Positions 7,712-15,203 of a DNA stretch of 35,204 nucleotides are shown here, one piece after another; the stretch's first letter is position 1; each line of letters begins with the position of its first letter. Origin of the DNA: JAZKDW01 sp040387375 (GTDB lineage Bacteria; Pseudomonadota; Gammaproteobacteria; Burkholderiales; Burkholderiaceae_D); assembly GCA_040387375.1 (NCBI GenBank), contig JAZKDW010000047.1, forward strand, positions 1 to 35,204, read 5' to 3'. Made by a program: the position numbers and the translations under genes. The notes beneath the pieces were generated by a model. That model had not been told where the DNA came from. It saw only the letters and a list, made by a program, of their open reading frames with translations, and did not search any database.

Positions 7712-9307
7712 ATGAACCTTCAAGCCGCACTAGACGAATGGCGCCACCTCCTTGATCCCGCGCTGGTGCTGCAAGGCGAGTCCGCGCACCAGGCCTACAG
7801 CGCCGATGCCAGCGGCAATCAGCGCATCATCGCTGGCGCCTTGCGCATTATGGACGCCGCCATCCTGCCAGACGTCATGCGTATCGCGCACCGGCACAAG
7901 ATCGCCGTCTACCCGATCAGCACCGGACGCAACTGGGGTTACGGCACGGCGCTGCCCGCGCGCGACGATTGTGTGATCCTCGATTTGTCGGGCATGCAAA
8001 AGATCATCAAATTCGATGCCGAGCTCGGTGTGATCACGCTTGAACCCGGCGTTACGCAAGGGATGCTGGCGGATTTCCTCGATGCGGGCGGACACCAGTA
8101 CCTGGTTCCGGTCACCGGCGCGGGACCGCACTGCAGCCTGGTTGGCAATGCACTGGAACGCGGTTACGGCGTAACGCCCCACACCGACCACTTCGGCGCC
8201 GTCACCGATCTGGAAGCGGTGCTGGCCGACGGCAGCATGTACCGCACCGCGCTGCGCGAAGCGGGCGGCGAAGACCTGGCCGGGCTCTTCAAATGGGGGA
8301 TCGGACCGTATTCGGCGGGGCTGTTCACGCAAAGCGGTTTTGGCATCGTCACCCGCATGACCATCATTCTGGCGCGCCGGCCCGCGTGCGTGAAGGTTTG
8401 CCTGTTCAGCCTGAAGGACGACGCGCTGCTGGAAGAGGCCGTCGAGCGTGTGCGGGCGATCCTGGGCAAACTGCCGGGCACCGTCGGCGGCCTCAACCTG
8501 ATGAACCAGCACCGGGTGCTGGCCATGTCCGCGCCTTATCCGGCCGACCGCCTGGGTGCGGACGGCCTGATTCCACAATCGGTCATCGAACAGATGGGAC
8601 GCCAGTTCCAGATCGGCGCATGGACCGGATTCGGCACACTGTACGGTACGCAGCGCATGGTGGCCGCGGCGCAAAAGGAAATCCGCGCGGAATTGTCGGG
8701 CATCGCCAGCCGGTTGATATTCCTCAGCCCGAAGAATGCGTCGGTGCTGTCGAAGGTGGCGACCTGGGTGCCCGGCGCCATCGGCCAGCGTGTGGGCAGC
8801 ACCGCAAACACCATCGCCAAATCGCTGGAACTCGTCAATGGCCGCCCCAACGAAACTGCGCTGCCGCTGGCCTACTGGCGCAATCCGAACGGACCGCAAG
8901 GTCCATCGCGCGATCCATCGCGGGACGGATGTGGCCTGATCTGGTTCGCGCCGCTGGTGCCGATGCGTCCGGCCGGCGTGCGGGCTTACCTGAACCTGGT
9001 CAGCGAGGTGACAAAAAAGCATGGACTCGAGCCGCTGATCACCTTCACCTCTATAAGTGACAAATTATTCGACAGTACCGTGCCGCTGATTTTCGACCGC
9101 GGCGATCCGCGCCAAGTCGCCGCCGCAAGTGCCTGTTATGACGAATTGCTCTTGAAAGGGCGGCTGCTCGGCGTTTTTCCGTACCGGGTCGGGATTAACG
9201 CGATGAAAGCGTTGTCAGGACTGCAAAGCGATTCCAGGATTTTTCATGAACGCCTGCGCCGGAATGTCGATCCGGACAGCCTGATTGCGCCTGGCCGCTA
9301 TCAATAG
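7712..9307 (+). CDS. FAD-binding oxidase of the vanillyl-alcohol oxidase / p-cresol methylhydroxylase family
   Basis: This is a 531-residue flavoenzyme with an N-terminal FAD-binding (PCMH-type) domain and a C-terminal substrate-binding domain. It shows PISTGRNWGYG (about residues 68-78), ITLEPGVTQGML, the glycine-rich GPHCSLVGNALERGYG (about 138-153), LFTQSGFGIVTRM, and a C-terminal APGRYQ as in 4-cresol dehydrogenase flavoprotein subunits. Members oxidise para-substituted phenols. The start at 7712 was chosen because upstream sequence in this frame is repeat DNA; no good ribosome site is visible. Next to N-acyl amino acid synthases, one can imagine oxidation of an N-acyl tyrosine-like phenol, but that is inference. 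No cytochrome partner is encoded nearby, which favours an oxidase over a dehydrogenase. Confidence 0.85.
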   Translation: MNLQAALDEWRHLLDPALVLQGESAHQAYSADASGNQRIIAGALRIMDAAILPDVMRIAHRHKIAVYPISTGRNWGYGTALPARDDCVILDLSGMQKIIKFDAELGVITLEPGVTQGMLADFLDAGGHQYLVPVTGAGPHCSLVGNALERGYGVTPHTDHFGAVTDLEAVLADGSMYRTALREAGGEDLAGLFKWGIGPYSAGLFTQSGFGIVTRMTIILARRPACVKVCLFSLKDDALLEEAVERVRAILGKLPGTVGGLNLMNQHRVLAMSAPYPADRLGADGLIPQSVIEQMGRQFQIGAWTGFGTLYGTQRMVAAAQKEIRAELSGIASRLIFLSPKNASVLSKVATWVPGAIGQRVGSTANTIAKSLELVNGRPNETALPLAYWRNPNGPQGPSRDPSRDGCGLIWFAPLVPMRPAGVRAYLNLVSEVTKKHGLEPLITFTSISDKLFDSTVPLIFDRGDPRQVAAASACYDELLLKGRLLGVFPYRVGINAMKALSGLQSDSRIFHERLRRNVDPDSLIAPGRYQ

Positions 9308-9326
9308 TGATGGCTAGACAACTTAC

Positions 9327-9343
9327 TGTCAGGATTTCTTACA
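9327..9343. promoter_or_regulatory. Imperfect inverted repeat, candidate activator site
   Basis: TGTCAG-N5-CTTACA is a 5-of-6 matched inverted repeat centred about 108 bases upstream of the start point predicted from the sigma-54-type promoter. That is the normal distance for an enhancer bound by a sigma-54 activator such as PrsR. The link to PrsR is inferred from position only. Confidence 0.4.
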
Positions 9344-9416
9344 CTGAGGTATTGAGAAAGTGCCCTGTTAAAATAAAAATCATTAAAAACAATGACTTAT
9401 AGATTGTGTCGATCCC

Positions 9417-9432
9417 TGGCATGGTACGTGCT
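9417..9432 (+). promoter_or_regulatory. Sigma-54 (-24/-12) promoter for the PEP-CTERM gene
   Basis: TGGCATGGTACGTGCT matches the consensus TGGCACR-N4-TTGCW at all but two fixed positions, with exact GG-N10-GC spacing. It predicts a start near 9443 and a leader of about 50 bases before the ATG at 9495. Control of PEP-CTERM genes by RpoN with PrsK/PrsR is known in related systems. Confidence 0.7.
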
Positions 9433-9494
9433 AATAAGGTTGCATGGCAATTGTTAATAAGCGCCAACCGATACAATCTTATAGGAGATCTACC

Positions 9495-10286
9495 ATGAAA
9501 TTTTTCAAGAAATTGCTCGTAGCAGCAGCAGTAACGGCGGCAATGGCTTCGGCAGCCCAAGCCGCGATAGTCAATGTCGGTGGAGTCACGTGGGATACGA
9601 ATGCTACCAATATCACTGACAGCGACTTCACTGGCCGCTTTAATTTCAACCAGTTCTTCACTAAGGGCGCCAACGCCGTTGCTGATACCGACAACGCAGC
9701 AGCAAATTACGCAAACGCAATCAATCCGACATCAGTAGTTTTAGGCGATGTTCTGCAAGGCGTGGGTGAAGTTAACAGTTTCAACGGTGTGACACTCGAC
9801 CCATCCTTAACCGGCGGAGGATTTTGTGCGTCATGCGAATTGACCTTCACCTTCGGCGGATTCACTGTGATCGGTGAGGACACGCTGAGTAACGGCTGGC
9901 TGCGTCTTTATGTGGACAGCACGCCTGATTTCAAGATCAGCACGAGCCTGGCAGCAGATGCCGCGGACGGTACTTTGTTCCTGGAGTTGAGAGGTGTGGC
10001 GAATGACTTTACAACAAGCGGCGGATTCAGTTCTGGTTCGCTGTTTAATTATTTTGAGGTAACGGGTGGAATTGCGGCTGACTACTTCAATACGAATACT
10101 CAGTTATTTGGTACTGATTTACTGTCGGGGGCTTCCGCGACTTTTGGCGCCAATCAGGTTATCGCTACCTCGACTGGTCAAATCTTCGGTGACTCAGTAG
10201 CAGTTCCAGAGCCAGCATCCCTGGCACTGCTTGGCCTCGGCTTCGCAGGACTGGCAGCATTTCGCCGTCGCAAGGCAGTCAAATAA
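9495..10286 (+). CDS. PEP-CTERM sorting-domain protein
   Basis: This is a 263-residue exported protein with a classical signal peptide (MKFFKK basic end, Ala-rich core, cleavage likely after AQA at about residue 23) and a C-terminal PEP-CTERM tripartite signal at 237-263. That signal comprises VPEP, a hydrophobic LALLGLGFAGLAAF helix and an RRRK basic tail. It is therefore a substrate of an exosortase. The middle part is rich in Thr, Ser, Asn, Gly and Phe and beta-prone, with a CASC pair near residue 115, and is not recognised as a catalytic domain. The ATG at 9495 has AGGAG eight bases upstream; an in-frame ATG at 9444 would spoil the signal peptide. Expression is probably sigma-54 dependent, and a terminator follows, so it is monocistronic. 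Likely an extracellular matrix or surface protein. Confidence 0.95.
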   Translation: MKFFKKLLVAAAVTAAMASAAQAAIVNVGGVTWDTNATNITDSDFTGRFNFNQFFTKGANAVADTDNAAANYANAINPTSVVLGDVLQGVGEVNSFNGVTLDPSLTGGGFCASCELTFTFGGFTVIGEDTLSNGWLRLYVDSTPDFKISTSLAADAADGTLFLELRGVANDFTTSGGFSSGSLFNYFEVTGGIAADYFNTNTQLFGTDLLSGASATFGANQVIATSTGQIFGDSVAVPEPASLALLGLGFAGLAAFRRRKAVK

Positions 10287-10311
10287 TAACTGACGGTTTT
10301 AGTTACAGTTG

Positions 10312-10341
10312 AAATGGCCTGCGCAAGCAGGCCATTTTTTT
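10312..10341 (+). terminator. Intrinsic terminator after the PEP-CTERM gene
   Basis: A perfect 10-bp stem (AATGGCCTGC and GCAGGCCATT) with a GCAA loop is followed by a run of T residues. It starts 26 bases after the stop codon. Confidence 0.92.
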
Positions 10342-10385
10342 ATTGGCACACAGCCTCCGCATGCGCTCTTGCGCTCAATTCAATC

Positions 10386-10440
10386 ATGACACTGAAAATC
10401 AGGTCATTCTCTGCTGTATGGGATGGGGCGGATTAATGCT
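10386..10440 (+). promoter_or_regulatory. Possible operator and weak sigma-54-like promoter before the dehydrogenase
   Basis: An inverted repeat with ATGAC (10386-10390) and GTCAT (10403-10407) arms and an inner CTGA/TCAG pair lies just before GGGGCGGATTAATGCT (10425-10440). The latter keeps the GG-N10-GC spacing of sigma-54 promoters but matches the consensus poorly elsewhere. Both could be chance. Confidence 0.3.
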
Positions 10441-10499
10441 TTTTCCAGCCCTATCTGATATATTCAAGCAACTTTAACATTGCCAATTGGGATGCATTT

Positions 10500-11780
10500 A
10501 TGAATGTCGTTGCCGTCGTTGGACTCGGATATGTAGGCTTGCCTTTAGCCGTTGAATTTGGAAAAAAACAGCGTACGATCGGATTTGATCTGTCTGCCAG
10601 CAAAGTGCAGAGCTACAAGGAATATATAGATCCGACCGGCGAGCTGTCGTCGGAGCAGTTGCGCGCGGCGTCCCAGCTCCATGTCAGCAACGATCCGACA
10701 GCCCTCGCCGAAGCCGACTATATCGTGGTCGCCGTGCCTACGCCGGTCGACCTCGCGCATCAGCCTGACTTCACCGCACTGGCCGGCGCCAGCAAGACAG
10801 TCGGCGCCAACATGAAACGCGGCGCCATCGTTATTTTCGAATCGACCGTCTATCCGGGCGCCACTGAAGAAGTGTGCATCCCCATCCTGGAAAAAAATTC
10901 GGGCATGAAGTGGAAGACCGATTTCCATGTCGGCTTTTCGCCTGAGCGTATCAATCCGGGCGACAAGGAACATACGCTGACGACGATCCTGAAAGTTGTC
11001 TCGGGCGACGATGCCGACACGCTGGATAAAGTCGCGAGCTTATATGAAGGAATCATTACGGCCGGCGTGCATCGCGCCTCCAGCATCAAGGTCGCCGAAG
11101 CGGCAAAGGTCATCGAGAACACCCAGCGCGACCTGAACATCGCGCTGATGAACGAACTGGCGATCATCTTCGATAAAATCGGCATCGATACGCTGGAAGT
11201 ATTGCAGGCCGCGGGCACCAAGTGGAATTTCCTGCCATTTCGTCCGGGCCTGGTCGGCGGCCACTGCATCGGCGTCGATCCGTATTACCTGACCTACAAG
11301 GCAGAGATGATCGGCTACCATCCGGAGGTGATCCTCGCCGGCCGCCGCATCAATGACGGCATGGCAAAACTGGTTGCTGAAAAAACCGTCAAGGAAATGA
11401 TCCGCGCCGGTGTCAATGTCAGCGGCGCCCGCGTCAACGTGCTGGGCCTGACCTTCAAGGAAAACTGCCCCGACCTCCGCAATTCAAAAGTCGCCGACGT
11501 GATTTCCGAGCTGCAGTCCTACGGCGTATCGGTGCATGTGCATGACCCGGTGGCAGATGCCGCCGAAGCCAAACATGAATACGGCGTTGAACTCGAAAGC
11601 TGGGAAAACCTGCCGCGTGCCGATGCCATCATTGCGGCCGTGTCGCATCGTGAACTGGCCGCAAGGCCGCTTTCCGATTACCTGTCCAAAGTCATCAAGA
11701 AGGGTTGTTTCATCGATGTGAAATCGCAGTTCGACCAGACCGCGCTGCGTGAGGCCGGTCTGACTGTCTGGAGGCTGTGA
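10500..11780 (+). CDS. tviB: UDP-N-acetyl-hexosamine 6-dehydrogenase (TviB/VipA-like)
   Basis: This is a 426-residue cytoplasmic nucleotide sugar dehydrogenase that oxidises the C6 of UDP-GlcNAc or UDP-GalNAc in two NAD-dependent steps to the uronic acid. The N-terminal Rossmann motif VGLGYVGLP is at residues 7-15, the central dimerisation helix with the conserved ENTQRDLNIALMNEL is at 206-220, and the catalytic cysteine is C256 in GGHCIGVDPYYL. The C-terminal domain contains VLGLTFKENCPDLRNSKV. Length and motifs fit TviB closely, and the next gene is the TviC-like epimerase, the pair that makes UDP-GalNAcA for Vi antigen. A supply role for an acidic EPS sugar is thus likely. The ribosome site is weak. 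Confidence 0.93.
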   Translation: MNVVAVVGLGYVGLPLAVEFGKKQRTIGFDLSASKVQSYKEYIDPTGELSSEQLRAASQLHVSNDPTALAEADYIVVAVPTPVDLAHQPDFTALAGASKTVGANMKRGAIVIFESTVYPGATEEVCIPILEKNSGMKWKTDFHVGFSPERINPGDKEHTLTTILKVVSGDDADTLDKVASLYEGIITAGVHRASSIKVAEAAKVIENTQRDLNIALMNELAIIFDKIGIDTLEVLQAAGTKWNFLPFRPGLVGGHCIGVDPYYLTYKAEMIGYHPEVILAGRRINDGMAKLVAEKTVKEMIRAGVNVSGARVNVLGLTFKENCPDLRNSKVADVISELQSYGVSVHVHDPVADAAEAKHEYGVELESWENLPRADAIIAAVSHRELAARPLSDYLSKVIKKGCFIDVKSQFDQTALREAGLTVWRL

Positions 11781-11810
11781 ATCGACCCCCATAAGAATGA
11801 CAGCACAGAC

Positions 11811-12848
11811 ATGACAAAATACCACGATGTACAAGAGGCGTTACGCGGTCGGCAATCTCACTGGCTGATCACGGGAGTGGCGGGTTTCATCGGCTCCAAT
11901 TTACTGGAAACGCTGCTCAAGCTGGGGCAGAAAGTCACCGGCCTGGATAACTTTTCCAATGGATTTCGCCACAATCTCGACCAGGTGCAGAAGCTGGTGG
12001 GGCCGGACAACTGGCGCAATTTCACCTTCATCGAAGGTGATATCCGCAACCTGGAAGATTGCAGCGCGGCCTGCGCCGGTGTCGATTACGTCTTGCACGA
12101 GGCGGCGCTGGGATCGGTGTCACGATCGATCAACGATCCGCTCCTCACCAATGCCAATAACATCACCGGCTTCCTGAACATGCTGGTTGCGGCGCGCGAT
12201 GCAAAGGTAAAACGGTTTGTCTATGCGGCGTCCAGCTCGACCTATGGCGACCATCCCGACCTGCCGAAAGTGGAAGGTGTGATCGGCAAGCCGCTGTCGC
12301 CTTATGCGGTGACAAAACTGGTCAACGAGCTGTACGCCGATGTTTTCGCCCGCACCTATGGCGTCGAAAATATCGGGCTGCGCTATTTTAATGTCTTCGG
12401 GCCCAGGCAGGATCCCAACGGCGCGTATGCGGCCGTGATTCCGCAATGGGTTGCCGCCCTGATCAGGGACAAGGAATTGATGATCAATGGCGACGGTGAA
12501 ACCAGCAGGGATTTCTGTTTCATCGAGAATGTCGTGCAGGCCAATCTGCTGGCGGCGACAACCGTTAATCCGGATGCCGTCAATCAGGTCTACAACGTCG
12601 CCCTCGGCGACCGAACAACGCTGAACCAGCTCTACCAGACGATGCGTTCGGTGCTGCTTGATCGTTTTCCGCATCTGCAAAAACATGCGCCGACTTATGG
12701 CGCGTTTCGCAGCGGCGATATCCGTCACTCGCAGGCGGACATTTCCAAGGCCCGCACGCTGCTGGGTTATGAGCCTACACATCGGATCGATGCCGGGTTG
12801 CAGCAGGCCTTGAACTGGTACATTGCCGATCTGGCGAAAGCCCGTTGA
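11811..12848 (+). CDS. tviC: UDP-N-acetylglucosamine 4-epimerase (TviC/VipB-like, extended SDR)
   Basis: This is a 345-residue extended short-chain dehydrogenase that inverts C4 of a UDP-N-acetyl sugar or its uronate. The NAD-binding GVAGFIGSN is at residues 22-30, the active-site Ser/Thr run AASSSTYGD at 139-147, and the catalytic Tyr165 and Lys169 lie in SPYAVTKLVNEL. It also has RYFNVFGPRQDPNGAYAAVIP, typical of this subgroup. It follows the dehydrogenase by 30 bases on the same strand, so the two form an operon. Together they probably yield UDP-GalNAcA from UDP-GlcNAc. Which sugar is epimerised first is not evident from the sequence. Confidence 0.9.
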   Translation: MTKYHDVQEALRGRQSHWLITGVAGFIGSNLLETLLKLGQKVTGLDNFSNGFRHNLDQVQKLVGPDNWRNFTFIEGDIRNLEDCSAACAGVDYVLHEAALGSVSRSINDPLLTNANNITGFLNMLVAARDAKVKRFVYAASSSTYGDHPDLPKVEGVIGKPLSPYAVTKLVNELYADVFARTYGVENIGLRYFNVFGPRQDPNGAYAAVIPQWVAALIRDKELMINGDGETSRDFCFIENVVQANLLAATTVNPDAVNQVYNVALGDRTTLNQLYQTMRSVLLDRFPHLQKHAPTYGAFRSGDIRHSQADISKARTLLGYEPTHRIDAGLQQALNWYIADLAKAR

Positions 12849-12884
12849 GACTGGCGTGCCCTCTGCGTAGCCGATCATCGCTCG

Positions 12885-14012
12885 ATGATCAGCTACACAC
12901 ATCCCGAATTTCAAAAGCCAGTGGACAATAACCGCCTCAATACAATCGATTTATTGCGATTCGCAGCGGCGGTACTGGTCGTTTTTTATCACTATGCATT
13001 CCGGGGCTACGCGGCTGATGGCATGTCGGTCATGCCGTATCCTTTATTGGCTCCGATTGCAAAGTACGGATATCTCGGCGTTGACCTGTTTTTTTTAATC
13101 AGCGGTTTTGTCGTGCTGAGATCTGCATCATCCGGTAGCCTGCAAAAATTTGTTGTCTCGAGGGTAGCCCGGCTTTATCCGGCGTTTTGGGTGTGCTGCA
13201 CGCTGACCTTCCTGTCGATTCTTGCGTTCGGCGGACAACGCTACTCAGCGACGATTCCCCAATATGTCATCAATATGACGATGCTGAGCGGGTTTGCCGG
13301 TGTCGTTTCAATCGACGGTGTGTACTGGTCCCTGTTTGTTGAAATCAAATTTTATTTGATGATCGCTTTATTGCTTTTGTTCAGACAGATGCACCGGGCT
13401 CCGCTATTTTTCGTCGCCTGGCTGGTGGTGACGATCGCCCTTGACCTGTTCCCAAGCTGGCGCCTGCGCTCGATTTTCATTACCGATCATGCGCCGGCAT
13501 TCATTGCTGGCGCCATGTTTTACAAAGGCTGGTCAAGCGGCTTTTCACGCGCAACAATTCTGACTATTCTGGCCGCCTGGTTAGTCGGATTACACCATGC
13601 TCTGGCTCAGCTTCCGCGTCTGGAACAGCACTACGGCGCGCCATTCAACCTCTACGTTGTCGCAGGCGTCATTACCGTGTTCCATGTCTTGATTTATCTG
13701 GTGGCGACGAAACGTACAGGGGTGATCGGAAAAAAAGATTGGGCGGCTATCGGTGCGCTGACTTATCCGCTGTATTTACTTCATCAGAATATCGGCTACA
13801 TGATATTCAATATCGCCTATCCTTCGATGAACGAGCATGTCGTGCTGTGGGGGACGATGTTCCTGATGTTGGCGCTGGCTTATCTTGTGAACGTGTTGGT
13901 TGAACAAAGGTACGCCAACAGTCTGAAGAATTTTTTGAGCCAGGCACTGGATGTGTGGAGTGCGCGAATAAACAGGCGCCTGGCGGCGAGGGGCAATCTT
14001 CCGCGTAGTTAG
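12885..14012 (+). CDS. Membrane O-acyltransferase (acyltransferase 3 / OafA-like)
   Basis: This is a 375-residue integral membrane acyltransferase of the family that O-acetylates or otherwise acylates surface polysaccharides, using acyl-CoA across the inner membrane. It opens with the family signature NTIDLLRFAAAVLVVFYHY (about 19-37) with the essential His36, then YLGVDLFFLISGFVV and SRVARLYPAFWV. About ten hydrophobic segments follow, ending with YPLYLLHQNIGYMI and a VEQRYA motif. It lies 36 bases after the epimerase and probably belongs to its operon. It is one of three such proteins in the window, alongside the one at 28783 and the interrupted one at the right end. The acceptor sugar is unknown. 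Confidence 0.9.
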   Translation: MISYTHPEFQKPVDNNRLNTIDLLRFAAAVLVVFYHYAFRGYAADGMSVMPYPLLAPIAKYGYLGVDLFFLISGFVVLRSASSGSLQKFVVSRVARLYPAFWVCCTLTFLSILAFGGQRYSATIPQYVINMTMLSGFAGVVSIDGVYWSLFVEIKFYLMIALLLLFRQMHRAPLFFVAWLVVTIALDLFPSWRLRSIFITDHAPAFIAGAMFYKGWSSGFSRATILTILAAWLVGLHHALAQLPRLEQHYGAPFNLYVVAGVITVFHVLIYLVATKRTGVIGKKDWAAIGALTYPLYLLHQNIGYMIFNIAYPSMNEHVVLWGTMFLMLALAYLVNVLVEQRYANSLKNFLSQALDVWSARINRRLAARGNLPRS

Positions 14013-14048
14013 GCGCCTGATGGAATGGGCTTTACGATGGATGGGGGA

Positions 14049-14096
14049 TTTGCGAACTCTGAGCGGTGTAATGCGCTGCGCTTATTACACCCTACG
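14049..14096 (+). repeat. Partial copy of palindromic repeat family B
   Basis: One hairpin arm plus part of the loop is present: GCGAAC followed by GGTGTAATGCGC and CTTATTACACCCTACG at 14065-14096. The same order occurs at 22640-22683. The arm is itself an imperfect palindrome (GGTGTAAT with ATTACACC). It sits between two convergent genes and may help end transcription. Confidence 0.75.
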
Positions 14097-14126
14097 AATG
14101 CGGCTCCGGTCATCCGCCGGGACTTT

Positions 14127-15035
14127 TTATTTCGGGCGGGTACTCGCGTTCAATGGCCGCTGCAGAATAAGCGAGGCCCTGACCAGGCTTTCCTTGTACG
14201 GATGGGTATCCTTTTTGTACAGTGACGTAATCTTGCGCACATAGTCCCGGGTTTCCCGGTAGGGCGGTACCCCGCGGTAGTTTTCCACTGCGCCTTCGCC
14301 GGCGTTATAGGCTGCCGCAACCAGCGTTACATTCCCTTTGAAAAAAGCCAGCAACCATTGCAGGTAGGCCAGGCCACCCTTGATATTGTCTTCGGCATTG
14401 AAGGTATTCTTGACACGGAAACGTTCCGCCGTCCCTGGCATCAGCTGCATCAGCCCCTGCGCATTTTTAGGGGATTGGGCTTTTACGTTAAATCCGGATT
14501 CGACTGAAATGACCGCCAGCGCGAGGCGAGGGTCAACGTCATATCGTGGCGCAAGTTTTGCCACCAGATCGTAAATCGGACCTTTGGGAAAAACTGTTTC
14601 AGGAACCTCCGCCACCGTTTGTTCCACTTCCTTCACTTTCGGCGCCTGGGCTGTCAGGCAAGCCGGCAAGGTGGCGTTTGCATTCGGTATCATGTGCCAC
14701 AGCACCGTCTGCGCATGCGCATAACCTTTGTCAGCCGCCATTTTGAACAGGCGCGCTGCAATGCCATCGTCTTTTGCGACACCACGGCTATTGGCGTACA
14801 TCCAGCCCAGCGAATACAAACCCTCCGCATCGCCTGATTTGGCGGCGGCACAATACAGTTGATGAGCACGTTCGTAATCGCGCGGCACACCTTCGGCATG
14901 CTCGTGTTTCTTCGCCTGCGCGACCATCTCGCGCGCGGCTTCCGCGCTGACGGGCACGCTATTGTCGGCGGCGACCGCCGCCAGCGACAATCCTGTCGAG
15001 GCCGCCACAATCAAACATTTCAAGTAAGAAGACAT
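14127..15035 (-). CDS. Secreted lytic transglycosylase with Sel1 repeats
   Basis: This is a 302-residue periplasmic protein that probably cleaves peptidoglycan glycan strands to give 1,6-anhydro ends. A signal peptide (about residues 1-23, cleavage after AVAA) precedes two Sel1-like TPR repeats (about 55-113: EGLYSLGWMYANSRGVAKDD and AARLFKMAADKGYAHAQ), a linker, and an SLT domain (about 153-280). The catalytic Glu is E179 in AVISVESGFN, followed by GLMQLMPGTA and AAYNAGEGAV. Such enzymes often accompany envelope-spanning secretion or EPS machineries, opening the wall for them. The gene lies on the minus strand, 168 bases downstream of the glycosyltransferase gene. It may have its own promoter there. 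Confidence 0.92.
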   Translation of the reverse strand: MSSYLKCLIVAASTGLSLAAVAADNSVPVSAEAAREMVAQAKKHEHAEGVPRDYERAHQLYCAAAKSGDAEGLYSLGWMYANSRGVAKDDGIAARLFKMAADKGYAHAQTVLWHMIPNANATLPACLTAQAPKVKEVEQTVAEVPETVFPKGPIYDLVAKLAPRYDVDPRLALAVISVESGFNVKAQSPKNAQGLMQLMPGTAERFRVKNTFNAEDNIKGGLAYLQWLLAFFKGNVTLVAAAYNAGEGAVENYRGVPPYRETRDYVRKITSLYKKDTHPYKESLVRASLILQRPLNASTRPK

Positions 15036-15203
15036 GCCGCACCATCTTTATAAAAAGAGGAAAAATTTCCCATGTTGAATCGGAAGGGAAAAGTACCCTG
15101 CCCTCAGCAATAACATTGTTTCGCGTAAATGGCGAGGAAAGAATAATTTATAACAATCATCAATGTTTGCGCTGGTAAATTGACAATGATTATCGGAAAT
15201 AGT

